A DNA stretch of 36,396 bases from an uncultured Parasphingopyxis sp. (GCF_937129435.1 NZ_CAKZNF010000088.1:1-36396); one strand, 5' to 3'; positions 24,153 through 33,311 are shown, numbered from the stretch's first letter. The notes: generated from the sequence alone by a model not told the origin. Translations and numbers: made by a program.

Positions 24153-24815
24153 TTACGCCGCCAGCGGAAACCGCAGCATCCGATCGCTGACCGGAACGAG
24201 TGCTTCTGCATCGGGGCCGACCGCGCGAACGATTTCGGGATGCCCTGCGTCAAGGCCACCGGTCAGCGCGCCGAATGCCGGCAGGATCAGCTTGCGCTCG
24301 GTCGCGACGAAACAGCGCCGCGAGACACGCTTTCCGCGAACCGTCAGCCGCAATTTCGGGTGGAAATGGCCCGAGAGTTCGGGTCGCGTTTCGGCGGTAT
24401 CGGCTTCATGTCGCAGCACGAGTCCGTCCACTTCGGCTTCATCGATAACGCGCCCGCCGCAGCGACCGGCGAATGCCGCATCGTGATTGCCGGTAATCCA
24501 TGTCCAGTCGAGCTTCTCGGTCAGCGCTTCGAGCCGTGCACAGGCGTCGGCGGGCATCCGGTCGATGCCGTCGCTATCATGGAAGCTGTCGCCGAGGCAC
24601 CAGAGTTCGCGCGCATCCGTCGCCGCAACAAGGGCTTCCAGGTCCGCCAGCGTCGCCATGCTGTCATAGGGCGGCAGCATCTGCCCCAGCCGCGCGAACC
24701 AACTCGCCTTTTCGAAATGCAGATCGGCCACGAGCAAAGCCCGCCGCGCCGGCCAGAACAGCGCGGCCTGGGGCAGGGCGAAAAATTTGTGGCCGGAGAA
24801 CGAAAAGGGAACCAT
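24153..24815 (-). CDS. pdeM: DNA-ligase-associated metallophosphoesterase PdeM
   Basis: A 220-residue calcineurin-like phosphoesterase. Metal-binding motifs appear in order: DLH at 31-33 (VADLHFEKASWF), GDSFHD, GNHDAAFAG and GHFHPKL. The FEKASWFA wording and size are typical of the PdeM family, which occurs with an ATP-dependent ligase, a DEXH helicase and an MBL-fold exonuclease in a predicted DNA repair set. Here the helicase is 1.9 kb upstream on the same strand and the exonuclease is on the other strand beyond it; no ligase is visible. Its substrate is presumed to be a phosphodiester in damaged DNA. The ribosome binding site is weak. Confidence 0.93.
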   Translation of the reverse strand: MVPFSFSGHKFFALPQAALFWPARRALLVADLHFEKASWFARLGQMLPPYDSMATLADLEALVAATDARELWCLGDSFHDSDGIDRMPADACARLEALTEKLDWTWITGNHDAAFAGRCGGRVIDEAEVDGLVLRHEADTAETRPELSGHFHPKLRLTVRGKRVSRRCFVATERKLILPAFGALTGGLDAGHPEIVRAVGPDAEALVPVSDRMLRFPLAA

Positions 24816-24865
24816 GCGGAGCTAATGGCGGTAATGGCCTCGCCGATCAAGCCGTTGCAATCCGA

Positions 24866-26122
24866 TCAATGGTTCGCCGCATAGTCCTCCGCCTGGCGTA
24901 GCAGGCGCAAAACATTGCCGCTCCAGATCTTCTGGAGATCCTCCTCGTCATAGCCCGCGGCCAGCAGCCGTGCGGTCACTTGCGGCAAAGCAGCGATGTC
25001 GCGCATGCCGATCACGCCGCCGCCGCCGTCCCAGTCGGCGCCCATGCAGACATGGTCGACGCCGGCGACGTCGAGCAGATGCAGCAGGCTCGCCATGAAG
25101 GCGTCGAAATTCGCTTCCTGTTGCGGCGCACGGCCTTGCGCGGCGCGCAGTTCGCGAACCAGCGCTCGCTGCTGGGTGGGGGAGGCGGTGCGATATTCAG
25201 CGTCCATCCGCTCCTCTATTGCCGTGAGTTCCTCGCTTTCGAGGAAGGGCGCGAGGAAGACCGAATTAACGCAGATTGCGCCGCCCGATGCCGCGACGGC
25301 GCGGATGCCATCATCGTCGAGATTGCGCTGATGATCCATCGCCCAGCGCGGGCCGGAATGCGATAGGATGATGGGTGTTGCGGACAGTTCGATCAGTTGG
25401 TCGATCGCGGCGTCCGAGGCATGGCTGCCGTCGACGACAATGCCCAGCCGGTTCATTTCGGCGACGAGCTCACGGCCAGCCGGGCTCAGCCCGCCCCAGC
25501 GCCCGTCGCCCGTGGTGCTGTCGGCGAATTGATTGTCGCGCGAATGGACGGGGCCGGCCATCCGCACGCCGTTGTCGTAGAACGATTGTAGCGCGCCGAT
25601 ATCCTCGCCGAGCGGCCAGCTATTCTCGATGCTCTGAAAGGCGAAAACCTTGCCTTCGCTTGCGATCCGCAGCGCATCGTCAGCGGTATAGGCCAGTTCG
25701 AGCCGTTCCGCGTTCGCCGCCGCCATCTCCAGGATCTCGCGTTGCCGCTGCGTCGCCATGGCGCGCGCCTCGGCATAGCCGGCAGAGGTCAGTTCTCCCT
25801 GCGGCGTATAGATCACGAAGAACCCGCCATCGAGTCCGCCTTGCTCCATCCGCGGCAAATCGACTTGGCTGGCATCGGTCGCATAGTCGTGGGCGTCCGC
25901 CATGCTCCAGCCGTTGCGGCCGAAATGGACCGGTGTGTCGAGATGGGTGTCGAGGGTGAGCAGGCGCTCATGGATTTCGGCCGCGCTGGCCGTTTCGGGT
26001 GCCGCCGTCTCGGTCGCCGGTGTGCAGCCTAGAAGGAGCATCGAGACCGCGCCTGCACCCATCATTAGGCGATGGCGCGCCGTTCGTTTGAAAGTATCGG
26101 TGATCAAAATCCGCTCCCGCAT
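24866..26122 (-). CDS. Membrane dipeptidase (peptidase M19), lipoprotein
   Basis: A 418-residue zinc dipeptidase of the renal dipeptidase family. A lipoprotein signal ends in LLLGC (Cys33), so it is anchored to a membrane on the periplasmic side. The first metal site is THLD (His59, Asp61); further ligands are Glu in SIENSWPLG, His in DGSHASD and His in LSHSGPRW; GADWDGGG closes the active site. It should cleave dipeptides, possibly D-amino-acid containing. The start at 26122 is a choice between several in-frame codons; an ATG at 26065 would also keep the hydrophobic segment and lipobox. It lies between pdeM and a small exported protein gene, all on the minus strand. Confidence 0.92.
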   Translation of the reverse strand: MRERILITDTFKRTARHRLMMGAGAVSMLLLGCTPATETAAPETASAAEIHERLLTLDTHLDTPVHFGRNGWSMADAHDYATDASQVDLPRMEQGGLDGGFFVIYTPQGELTSAGYAEARAMATQRQREILEMAAANAERLELAYTADDALRIASEGKVFAFQSIENSWPLGEDIGALQSFYDNGVRMAGPVHSRDNQFADSTTGDGRWGGLSPAGRELVAEMNRLGIVVDGSHASDAAIDQLIELSATPIILSHSGPRWAMDHQRNLDDDGIRAVAASGGAICVNSVFLAPFLESEELTAIEERMDAEYRTASPTQQRALVRELRAAQGRAPQQEANFDAFMASLLHLLDVAGVDHVCMGADWDGGGGVIGMRDIAALPQVTARLLAAGYDEEDLQKIWSGNVLRLLRQAEDYAANH

Positions 26123-26177
26123 CGCATCCGGTCCAGCCGTAAGCATAGACAGGAGGAGGCGGGAGCGGAATGCCGAA

Positions 26178-26582
26178 TTAGAATCCTGAGATGCCGAGTG
26201 CGAGTACGGCACCGGGCTGGTTGGCATCCATCAGCAATTCGATGGTGCCCGTGCGACCGCGTGCATCGGCGACCGAGAGCTGGACCTTGCCGTCTTCCGA
26301 ATTGACGTCGTTCAGCGTCAGCTCGCCATAGCGAATGGCGAGGCGGTCGAGCTTCGCGACTTCGGCGTCGCGGATGCGATCGGAGGCGACATGCTCATGG
26401 CCCCAGTTGCGCCGGTCGGCGCGGCGGCCGTTGATCGCGGTGACGAGGCTTTCGGCAATCTGCTGCGACGAGGAACTGGCCGCCGGGCTTTGTGCGGCGG
26501 CGGGAGCGGTGGTGCCGATTGCGGCCGTTCCGATGGCGGCGGCGAGGGCGAGCGAAAGGGGGATGAAACGCTTTTTCGACAT
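26178..26582 (-). CDS. Small exported protein of unknown function
   Basis: A 134-residue protein with a signal peptide (MSKKRFIPL, then an Ala-rich core, cleavage near AAAQ at ~31). The mature part is an Ser/Ala linker, a helical segment (QQIAESLVTAINGRRADRRN), and a beta segment ending in LALGISGF. The terminal Phe alone is not enough to call an outer-membrane protein. I recognise no family. AGGAGA precedes the ATG at 26582. It probably heads a transcript with the dipeptidase gene 55 bp downstream. Confidence 0.7.
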   Translation of the reverse strand: MSKKRFIPLSLALAAAIGTAAIGTTAPAAAQSPAASSSSQQIAESLVTAINGRRADRRNWGHEHVASDRIRDAEVAKLDRLAIRYGELTLNDVNSEDGKVQLSVADARGRTGTIELLMDANQPGAVLALGISGF

Positions 26583-26747
26583 GTTGGTCTCCTGAACCAT
26601 TTGGGTTTTGCGGCCATACGGTACGAATCCGTCGCCCGCGGCCGCCGCTGTATTATGTGAATATGACAGTTGGTCGAAGGTCCCGTTCGACAGGCGACAG
26701 ACCGGTTCGATAGGCGGCCGAATCGTTGCGACAAATGTCGTAATCGA
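26583..26747. promoter_or_regulatory. Intergenic region with an 18-bp palindrome
   Basis: TT-G-CGACA-AA-TGTCG-T-AA (26726-26743) is an imperfect palindrome, close behind the helicase stop and about 145 bp before the start of the small exported protein. Three further GACAG/CGACA words occur at 26690-26702. A CATAAT word on the minus strand (near 26652-26657) could be a -10. No gene is seen. Confidence 0.35.
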
Positions 26748-29168
26748 TCAGTCGGCCGCCATTGCGATTGCCGCGAGGCTCTCGGCTTCGATCAGCAGTT
26801 CGTCGTCGACGATACCCTGGGCGACATGTTCGCGCCCGATCAGCGTCAGCACCGGCACCGCCAAAGGCGAGACGCGGTCGAGATCGACATGGACCATCGT
26901 ATCGGCGGCGCGGTTGAGCAGATTGGCCAGCCGCCCGACATCGGTCAGTTTGGTGCGCGCATCGGCCCAGGCCGCCTGCATCAGCAGGTGGTCGGGCTCG
27001 TAGCGGCGCAACACGTCGTAGATGAGATCGGTCGAGAAGGTGACCTGCTTGCCGGTCTTGCGCTTGCCCGGATGCTGGCGCTCGACGAGCCCGCCGATCA
27101 CCGCGACCTCGCGAAAGGCGCGCTTGAGCAGGTGCGACCCTTGCACCCAATCGACGAACTCGTCGGTCAGGATGTCGGGCGAGAAGAGCGGTGCGGGATC
27201 GCGCACGCGCTCGAGCGAATAGGTGGCGAAGCTGTAATCGTTGGCGACGAAGCCGATGGGCTTGAGCCCCGCGCTTTCCATGCGCCGCGTGACCAGCATC
27301 CCGAGCGACTGGTGCGCGTTCCAGCCTTCGAAGCTGTAGGTCACCATGAAATGGCGGTCCTGGTGCGGGAAAGTCTCGACCAGCAGTTCGCCCGGTCGCG
27401 GCAGCACCGAGCGCTGGCCCTGGACGCTCAGCCATTCCTCGACGTCCTCGGGAAACGCCGCCCATTCGGTCCGGTCGAACAGGAAGCCGCGCACACGATC
27501 GGCGAGATTGGTCGAGAGCGGCATCCGGGCGCCCATATAGGTCGGGATGCGCGCCTCCTTGCTCGACGCACGGACAAGCAGATCGGTGTCCTTGATCGTG
27601 ATGACTTCGAGGCTCATGCCGGAAAAAAAGAAGGTATCGCCCGGCGAGAGCGAGGCGGCGAACAGTTCCTCGACCGTGCCGAGCTTGCGCCCGTTCTTGA
27701 ACCGGACGTCGAGCACGGGCGCATCGACGATGATCCCGGCGTTCAGACGGTGCTGCTTGACGAATTTGGGATGGCTGACGCGCCAATGCGTCTGTCCGTC
27801 TTCGTCGAGCTCGGGCGTCAGTCGCTTGAACTTGTCATAGGCCCGCAGCGCATAGCCGCCGCTCTCGATATATTCGAGCTCGCGCGTGAAGGCTTCGCCG
27901 GTCAGTCGCTCATAGGGCGCGGACGAGCGGACTTCGGCGAGCATCGCGCCCTCCTCGAACGGCGCGGCGCAGGCGCAAGCCATCAGATGCTGGGCGAGCA
28001 CGTCGAGGCTGCCGTCGCGAAAATCGTCGGGATCAAGCTCGCCCTCCTCGACCGCGTCGAGCGCGGCGCGGGCCTCCAGATATTCAAACCGGTTCCCGGG
28101 TACGAGGATAGCCTTGCTGGGTTCGTCGAGCCGGTGGTTGGAGCGCCCGATACGCTGCAACAGCCGCGAAGAACCCTTGGGTGCGCCCATCTGCACGACA
28201 CAATCGACATCGCCCCAGTCGACGCCAAGATCGAGGCTTGCCGTCGCGACGAGCGCGCGCAGCTCGCCGCGCGCCATCGCGCTTTCCACTTTGCGCCGTG
28301 CCTCGACCGACAGGCTGCCATGATGGATGCCGATGGGGAGCGCGTCCTCGTTTACCTTCCACAGATCCTGGAAGATCAACTCGGCGAGGCTGCGCGTGTT
28401 GCAGAAGACGAGCGTGGTGCGGTGCTTGGCGATCGCCTCCATCACCTGCGGCGCGGCATAGCGGCCCGAATGGCCCGACCAGGGGACGCGGCCCTCGGGC
28501 AGCAGGATTTCGATCTCGGCCTTCGCGCCGGGATCGCCGCGCACGATCTCGACCGACGCGGCATCCGCATCGGGCGCCAGCCACTTCGCATAGCCCTCCG
28601 GATCGGCGACGGTGGCCGACAATGCGACACGCCGCAGATCCGGTCTGATCGCCTGCAGCCGCGCCATGGCGAGGTTGAGAAGGTCGCCCCGTTTCTGCAG
28701 CGCGAAGGCATGAACCTCGTCGATTACGATCGTGCGGAGCGTGGAGAAGAGCTCGAAACTGTCGGGATAGCTGATGAGGAGGCCGAGCGATTCGGGCGTT
28801 GTCAGCAGCATATGCGGCGGGCGCTGGCGCTGGCGTACCTTGCGATCATGCGGCGTGTCGCCGTGGCGCGCCTCTACGCGGATAGGCAGGCCCATCTCCT
28901 CGATCGGGGTCAGTAGATTGCGGCGGACATCGTTGGCGAGCGCCTTGAGGGGCGAGATGTAGAGGGTGTGAAGGCCGCCCGGCGGGTCGCCAACCAGATC
29001 GGCGAGAGTTGGAAGAAAGCCGGCCAGCGTCTTCCCCGCGCCGGTCGGTGCGACAAGCAATGCGTGGCGGCCAGCCCGTGCCGCCTCCAGCATTTCGAGC
29101 TGGTGCCGGCGCGGCGCCCAGCCGCGCCCATCAAACCACCGGCCAATGTCCGGTGGCAGTGCGGTCAA
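26748..29168 (-). CDS. DNA-ligase-associated DEXH-box helicase (Lhr-like)
   Basis: An 806-residue superfamily-2 helicase. The N-terminus carries RRHQLEML (Q-motif-like), APTGAGKTLAGFLP (Walker A, ~40-53), DEVHAF (Walker B, ~150), SATVADPE (motif III), then the second RecA domain with FCNTRSLAELIFQ, HHGSLS, ATASLDLGVDWGDVD and QRIGRSNHR (motif VI). A C-terminal Lhr-type region follows. Size and wording fit the ligase-associated helicase of the predicted Lhr/ligase/exonuclease/PdeM repair set. The start is a TTG at 29166-29168 preceded by GGGAGGAG; it overlaps the stop of a 56-residue membrane protein (TTGA), so the two are translationally coupled. Confidence 0.94.
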   Translation of the reverse strand: MTALPPDIGRWFDGRGWAPRRHQLEMLEAARAGRHALLVAPTGAGKTLAGFLPTLADLVGDPPGGLHTLYISPLKALANDVRRNLLTPIEEMGLPIRVEARHGDTPHDRKVRQRQRPPHMLLTTPESLGLLISYPDSFELFSTLRTIVIDEVHAFALQKRGDLLNLAMARLQAIRPDLRRVALSATVADPEGYAKWLAPDADAASVEIVRGDPGAKAEIEILLPEGRVPWSGHSGRYAAPQVMEAIAKHRTTLVFCNTRSLAELIFQDLWKVNEDALPIGIHHGSLSVEARRKVESAMARGELRALVATASLDLGVDWGDVDCVVQMGAPKGSSRLLQRIGRSNHRLDEPSKAILVPGNRFEYLEARAALDAVEEGELDPDDFRDGSLDVLAQHLMACACAAPFEEGAMLAEVRSSAPYERLTGEAFTRELEYIESGGYALRAYDKFKRLTPELDEDGQTHWRVSHPKFVKQHRLNAGIIVDAPVLDVRFKNGRKLGTVEELFAASLSPGDTFFFSGMSLEVITIKDTDLLVRASSKEARIPTYMGARMPLSTNLADRVRGFLFDRTEWAAFPEDVEEWLSVQGQRSVLPRPGELLVETFPHQDRHFMVTYSFEGWNAHQSLGMLVTRRMESAGLKPIGFVANDYSFATYSLERVRDPAPLFSPDILTDEFVDWVQGSHLLKRAFREVAVIGGLVERQHPGKRKTGKQVTFSTDLIYDVLRRYEPDHLLMQAAWADARTKLTDVGRLANLLNRAADTMVHVDLDRVSPLAVPVLTLIGREHVAQGIVDDELLIEAESLAAIAMAAD

Positions 29169-29335
29169 TCGGTCTCCTCCCGATCGGTTTGCTCGCGCGC
29201 CTGTCGGGCCGCGGCTTCGGTGCGGGCAATGTCGGCGGGGCTATCTGCGCCCTTGTTTCGGCTCATGCCATAGGCGATCGCGGCGAGCAGCAGCGCACCG
29301 CCGCCAACCAGGATGATGATATAGATCGTTTCCAT
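29165..29335 (-). CDS. 56-residue single-span membrane protein coupled to the helicase
   Basis: The sequence begins METIYIIILVGGGALLLAAIAYGM, one transmembrane helix, followed by a charged helical cytoplasmic tail rich in Ala, Glu and Arg (residues 25-56). An AAAGGGA ribosome binding site lies 6 nt before ATG 29335. Its TGA overlaps the TTG start of the helicase. I recognise no family. The coupling suggests a functional or stoichiometric link, but it may only reflect dense packing. Confidence 0.7.
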   Translation of the reverse strand: METIYIIILVGGGALLLAAIAYGMSRNKGADSPADIARTEAAARQAREQTDREETD

Positions 29336-29385
29336 CGTTTTCCCTTTCTCACCAGCCAACGCGCCAGTAGCAAGGAAATATCCGG

Positions 29386-29417
29386 CGCACTTGTGCGGCA
29401 ACAATCTTGGGTCCAAG
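29386..29417. promoter_or_regulatory. Two short palindromes in the divergent promoter region
   Basis: CGCAC-TT-GTGCG (29386-29397) and CTTGG-GT-CCAAG (29406-29417) lie in the 112 bp between the membrane-protein/helicase transcript and the sulfotransferase transcript. They could be operator sites controlling both directions. Confidence 0.3.
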
Positions 29418-29447
29418 CGTGTTTGCGAGGGCCGGAGGGGGAAGAAG

Positions 29448-30362
29448 TTGGTCAACGCACATACTGGCCGTGCCGAGTCGGCGCAGGAATTCGGGGAGTT
29501 GATGGCGCGGATGATGGTGCCGGCGCCCGGGGCGGAGAAAATGCCGCCCTATGCGCCGCGATCGAGCGATGTGATCATTTCACCCTTCGGCAAATGCGGG
29601 ACGACCTGGCTGCAACAGACTTTTCATACGCTGCGGACCGGCGGCGACATGGATTTCGACGATATTTCCCGCGTCGTTCCCTGGATCGAGACCGCGCCGG
29701 CGCTGGCGATTGATATCAATGCCGAACAGAAAGCCGATCCGCGCGGGTTCAAGAGCCATCAGTCGTACGACACGCTTCCCGGCGGTGCGCGCTATGCGGT
29801 GTCGCTGCGCAATCCCAAGGACGCGTTTGTCTCCATGTACCGCTTCATGGAGGGTTGGTTCTTCGAGCCCGGCACGGTGCCGATGGAGCATTTCTACCAA
29901 GGCTGGATCACGCCCGGCCCGCAAGGGGCGAACTACTGGACCCATTTGCTGAGCTGGTGGCGGCAGCGCGACAATCCCGATGTGTTCCTGACGACCTATG
30001 AGCATATGATCGAGACGCCGGCCGAGCATATCCACGCCTTTGCCGATTTCTGCGGCATTCCGTGCAGCGACGATCTCGCTGCGCTGACGCTCGAACGGTC
30101 GTCATTGGCCTACATGCTCGAGCACAAGGACAAGTTCGCCGATCCGATGATGCGCACGCTGTCGGAGGAACGCTGCGGTTTTGCCCCCGGCAGCGATTCG
30201 GCGAAGGTCCGCAAGGGCGGCGTCGGCGGCCACAAGGCCGAATTGCCGCCCGAAATCGGCGGAGCGATCGAGGCTGTTTGGGCCGGGCAAGTCGAACCGG
30301 AAACGGGCTTCGCAAGCTACGAAGAGCTCGATGCCTCCATTCGGGAGCGCAATTCGGCTTGA
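29448..30362 (+). CDS. PAPS-dependent sulfotransferase
   Basis: A 304-residue cytosolic-type sulfotransferase, moving sulfate from PAPS to a hydroxyl or amine acceptor. The 5'-phosphosulfate loop is PFGKCGTTWL (46-55), the likely catalytic base His104 lies in KSHQSYD, the 3'-phosphate motif is SLRNPKDAFVSMYRF (119-133), and the C-terminal RKGGVGGHK (255-263) is the RKGxxGxxK motif. Start: TTG at 29448 with GGAGGG at 29434-29439; upstream residues in the open frame do not fit the family. The acceptor is unknown. The exonuclease gene follows after 19 bp, so both are probably on one mRNA. Confidence 0.9.
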   Translation: MVNAHTGRAESAQEFGELMARMMVPAPGAEKMPPYAPRSSDVIISPFGKCGTTWLQQTFHTLRTGGDMDFDDISRVVPWIETAPALAIDINAEQKADPRGFKSHQSYDTLPGGARYAVSLRNPKDAFVSMYRFMEGWFFEPGTVPMEHFYQGWITPGPQGANYWTHLLSWWRQRDNPDVFLTTYEHMIETPAEHIHAFADFCGIPCSDDLAALTLERSSLAYMLEHKDKFADPMMRTLSEERCGFAPGSDSAKVRKGGVGGHKAELPPEIGGAIEAVWAGQVEPETGFASYEELDASIRERNSA

Positions 30363-30381
30363 TCATTCCTATATCGATCGC

Positions 30382-31380
30382 ATGGCGAGCCTCGGACACT
30401 GGATCGATCCCCGACCCGAAGGAATTTACGTTCCCGCGGCCGATCTCTGGATCGATCCGTCGCAGCCCAAACCGCGCGCCCTCGTCACCCACGGCCATGC
30501 CGATCATGCCCGTGGCGGCCATGGCGAGGTATGGGCGACGCCCGAAACGCTGGCGATCATGGACGTCCGCTATGGCGAGCAGGCCGCCTGGCCGGTCGCC
30601 TATGGCGAGATGCACGATTTCGGCGATGTGACGGCGCGGTTCGTGCCGGCAGGGCATGTTCTGGGTTCCGCGCAGATCGTGCTCGACCATGGGGGCGAGC
30701 GGGTCGTTATATCGGGCGATTACAAGCGCAGACCCGACCCCACCTGCGCGCCGTTCGAGCCGGTACCGTGCGACATCTTCATCACCGAAGCCACTTTCGG
30801 CCTGCCGGTCTTCCGCCATCCGGAAACACGGCACGAAATTGCCAAACTTCTCGACTCCCTTGCAGCGAATTCGGACCGGTGTGTGCTCGTCGGCGCCTAT
30901 GCGCTCGGAAAGGCGCAGCGCGTCATCACCGAGCTGCGCGCGGCGGGTCACGACGCTCCGATCTACATTCATGGCGCATTGCAGCGGCTCTGCGATCTCT
31001 ACGCGGAGTATGGCGTCGATCTCGGCGAATTACGCCCGGCGACCGATGCGGATAAGGACGAGATGCGCGGGTCGATCGTCGTCGCGCCCCCGTCCGCGCT
31101 GAACGACCGCTGGTCGCGGCGGCTGCCCGAACCGATTACGGCAATGGCGTCGGGCTGGATGCGCGTGCGCCAGCGAGCCCGGCAGCGCAATGTCGAGCTG
31201 CCGCTGATCCTCTCCGATCATGCCGACTGGGACGAACTGACCGACACGTTGCGTGAACTACGCCCCAAGGAGGTGTGGGTCACTCACGGCCGCGAGGACG
31301 CGCTGGTTCACTGGTGCACGACGCACCAGATCAAGGCGCGCGCGCTCGATCTGGTCGGCTATGAGGATGAGGACGATTGA
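30382..31380 (+). CDS. DNA-ligase-associated MBL-fold exonuclease
   Basis: A 332-residue metallo-beta-lactamase/beta-CASP nuclease. The metal motif HGHADH is at 37-42, followed by PAGHVLGSAQI (~93) and SGDYKRRPDP; the C-terminal half has LVGAYALGKAQR, LSDHADW and WVTHGRED, typical of the beta-CASP nucleases linked to ATP-dependent ligases. The usual neighbour, the ligase gene, does not follow; a PH-domain gene converges 6 bp downstream. ATG 30382 matches the family N-terminus but lacks a good ribosome binding site, so translation may depend on the sulfotransferase gene ending 19 bp before; an ATG at 30331 is a less likely start. Confidence 0.92.
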   Translation: MASLGHWIDPRPEGIYVPAADLWIDPSQPKPRALVTHGHADHARGGHGEVWATPETLAIMDVRYGEQAAWPVAYGEMHDFGDVTARFVPAGHVLGSAQIVLDHGGERVVISGDYKRRPDPTCAPFEPVPCDIFITEATFGLPVFRHPETRHEIAKLLDSLAANSDRCVLVGAYALGKAQRVITELRAAGHDAPIYIHGALQRLCDLYAEYGVDLGELRPATDADKDEMRGSIVVAPPSALNDRWSRRLPEPITAMASGWMRVRQRARQRNVELPLILSDHADWDELTDTLRELRPKEVWVTHGREDALVHWCTTHQIKARALDLVGYEDEDD

Positions 31381-31386
31381 GCGCCG

Positions 31387-31899
31387 TCAGGCGTGCGGTT
31401 CGACCGCGGCGGGCTCGTAATCGATTTCGCGCACGCCGCGGCGGACGCGTTCGGACTGGACGAGACCGCGCAGCTGTTCCCGGCGATCGCGGGCACCAAC
31501 GACATTCGGCAGCAGCATCGGAACGCCGACATTGGTGCGGTCGCTCGAAATTACGGTGATCGTGCCGATGTTGAACAGCTGGTTGAGCAGCGAATAGTTC
31601 ACCTTCACGTCCTTGACGCGATAGAGTTCGATCTCGTCGATGCTTTTGAAGACAATCCCGCGATGGATGATCAGCCGCTGCGAGGTGATCTCATATTTCG
31701 CAGCCATATAGTGCAGCCACTGGACAACGATCCTGACGAAACTGACCGCGCTTACGAGCATGAACCACGGGCTGTCGAAAATCAGCGCCAGGATCGGGCC
31801 AAGAAGCAGGATGCCGACCCACATCCAGCCTTCGAAGCTGCCGAACAGCCAGCGTTCGGTGCTGCTGCGAAAACTGTCGATCCGTTCCTCGTCCATCAT
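31387..31899 (-). CDS. PH (bPH2)-domain membrane protein
   Basis: A 170-residue protein. Two hydrophobic helices (residues ~25-65, WVGILLLGPILALIF and a second span) are followed by a bacterial PH domain of the YdbS/YdbT type: YEITSQRLIIHRGIVFKSIDEIELYRVKDVKV, then GTITVISSD. Such proteins sit in the inner membrane; no precise function is known. ATG 31899 follows GGGGAGG; a second ATG lies at 31896. It is the last gene of the mipZ-J-pgm run, 29 bp after the mutase gene. Confidence 0.88.
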   Translation of the reverse strand: MMDEERIDSFRSSTERWLFGSFEGWMWVGILLLGPILALIFDSPWFMLVSAVSFVRIVVQWLHYMAAKYEITSQRLIIHRGIVFKSIDEIELYRVKDVKVNYSLLNQLFNIGTITVISSDRTNVGVPMLLPNVVGARDRREQLRGLVQSERVRRGVREIDYEPAAVEPHA

Positions 31900-31928
31900 C
31901 TGCCTCCCCGGATGGTCTCCGGACGCCA

Positions 31929-33311
31929 TCAATGCCCCGCTTGCGGCCCCCGCTCAAGCCCCGACTCGGCAAGCTGCGCATCGATCTGGTGGAGCAGGCG
32001 CTTCAGGCCCTCTTCGCTCTTCGCTTCGGCCCGGGCGACGAGAACGTCCTGCGTGTTCGAAGCGCGGAGCAGCCACCAGCCGTCATCGGTGTTCACGCGG
32101 GCGCCATCGACCTCTTCATAGTCTTCGCCCGCCTCGGCCAGCCGGTCGAGCACTTCATCGATGACGGCGAACTTGCGGTCTTCGGACACCTGGAAGCGCA
32201 TTTCCGGTGTGTTGATCATTTCGGGCAGTTCGCCGCGTAATTCGGTGACGCTCTTGCCCGATGTCGAGGCCGCACGAATGAGCTGGATGGCGGCGTAGAG
32301 TGCGTCGTCGAAGCCGTAATAATCCTGCGCGAAGAAGATATGGCCGCTCATCTCGCCCGCGAGCGGGGAGCCGGTTTCCTTCATCTTCTGCTTGATCAGC
32401 GAATGGCCGGTCTTCCACATCAGCGGATCGCCGCCCAGTTCCTCGATCCGGTCGAACAGCGCGCTGCTCGCCTTCACATCGGCAATGATCGTCGCGCCGG
32501 GATCGGCCTTCAGCACCGGTTCGGCGTAGATCGCCAGCAGCTGATCGCCCCAGATCACGCGGCCGAGGCCGTCGACCGCGCCGATCCGGTCGCCGTCGCC
32601 GTCGAAAGCCACTCCGAAATCGAGCTTGTTGTCGGCGACGAGCTTTTTGAGGTCTGCCAGATTGGCTTCGTCGGTCGGGTCGGGATGATGATTGGGGAAG
32701 TTGCCATCGACATCGGTGAACAGCGTGAAATGCTCGCCGGGCAGCCGCTCGACGAGCTTCTCAACGATCGGGCCGGCGGCGCCATTTCCCGCGTCCCAGC
32801 CGATCCGGTACTCGCCCCCCGCATAGCCCGCCATCAGCCGATCGACATACATGTCGGCGATGTCGGCGGTGCCGCACGTTCCCGATCCTTCTTCCCAGTC
32901 GCCCTTATCGGCCATGATGCCGAGCGCCTGGATGTCGCGCCCGAAGAACGGACGATGCTGAAAGACCATCTTGAAGCCATTGTAATTGGCGGGATTATGG
33001 CTACCGGTTATCTGTATGCCGCCATCAACCTCTAGCGTCGCCTCGGCATAATAAAGCATCGGCGTCGGGCCGAGGCCGATGGAAATTACATCGCAGCCGC
33101 TGGCGTTCAGACCCTCGACCAGCGCCTCCTCCAGCATCGGAGAGCTGTCGCGCCCGTCGCGGCCGACGGCGACATGGGTGCCGCCCGCGCGGCGGATGAG
33201 CGTGCCGAATCCGCGGCCGATGGCGCGTGCGTCGTCGGGGCCGAGCGTTTCGCCGACGATACCGCGGATGTCATATTCGCGAAGCGTGGTGGGATCGAAT
33301 GTGTGTGTCAT
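31929..33311 (-). CDS. Phosphomannomutase/phosphoglucomutase
   Basis: A 460-residue alpha-D-phosphohexomutase of the AlgC/ManB type, interconverting 1- and 6-phosphates of mannose or glucose for nucleotide-sugar and polysaccharide synthesis. The domain order is complete: [10 protein letters not shown] (11-20), active-site Ser104 in TGSHNP, metal loop DGDGDR (~235), sugar-binding GEMSGHIFF (~315), and the phosphate-binding RASNTQ near the end. The start at 33311 (MTHTFDP) was chosen to match the family; 12 extra in-frame residues upstream look non-coding. A link to SqdB via glucose-1-phosphate and UDP-glucose is possible but distant in the genome. Confidence 0.94.
   Translation of the reverse strand: MTHTFDPTTLREYDIRGIVGETLGPDDARAIGRGFGTLIRRAGGTHVAVGRDGRDSSPMLEEALVEGLNASGCDVISIGLGPTPMLYYAEATLEVDGGIQITGSHNPANYNGFKMVFQHRPFFGRDIQALGIMADKGDWEEGSGTCGTADIADMYVDRLMAGYAGGEYRIGWDAGNGAAGPIVEKLVERLPGEHFTLFTDVDGNFPNHHPDPTDEANLADLKKLVADNKLDFGVAFDGDGDRIGAVDGLGRVIWGDQLLAIYAEPVLKADPGATIIADVKASSALFDRIEELGGDPLMWKTGHSLIKQKMKETGSPLAGEMSGHIFFAQDYYGFDDALYAAIQLIRAASTSGKSVTELRGELPEMINTPEMRFQVSEDRKFAVIDEVLDRLAEAGEDYEEVDGARVNTDDGWWLLRASNTQDVLVARAEAKSEEGLKRLLHQIDAQLAESGLERGPQAGH

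Noticed and set aside
26670..28916. 748-codon open frame antisense to the helicase
   Set aside because: Same reason: a shadow of a gene with complete helicase motifs.
29391..29447. N-terminal extension of the sulfotransferase
   Set aside because: The TTG at 29448 has a good ribosome binding site, while the extension is encoded over that site and over the promoter palindromes.
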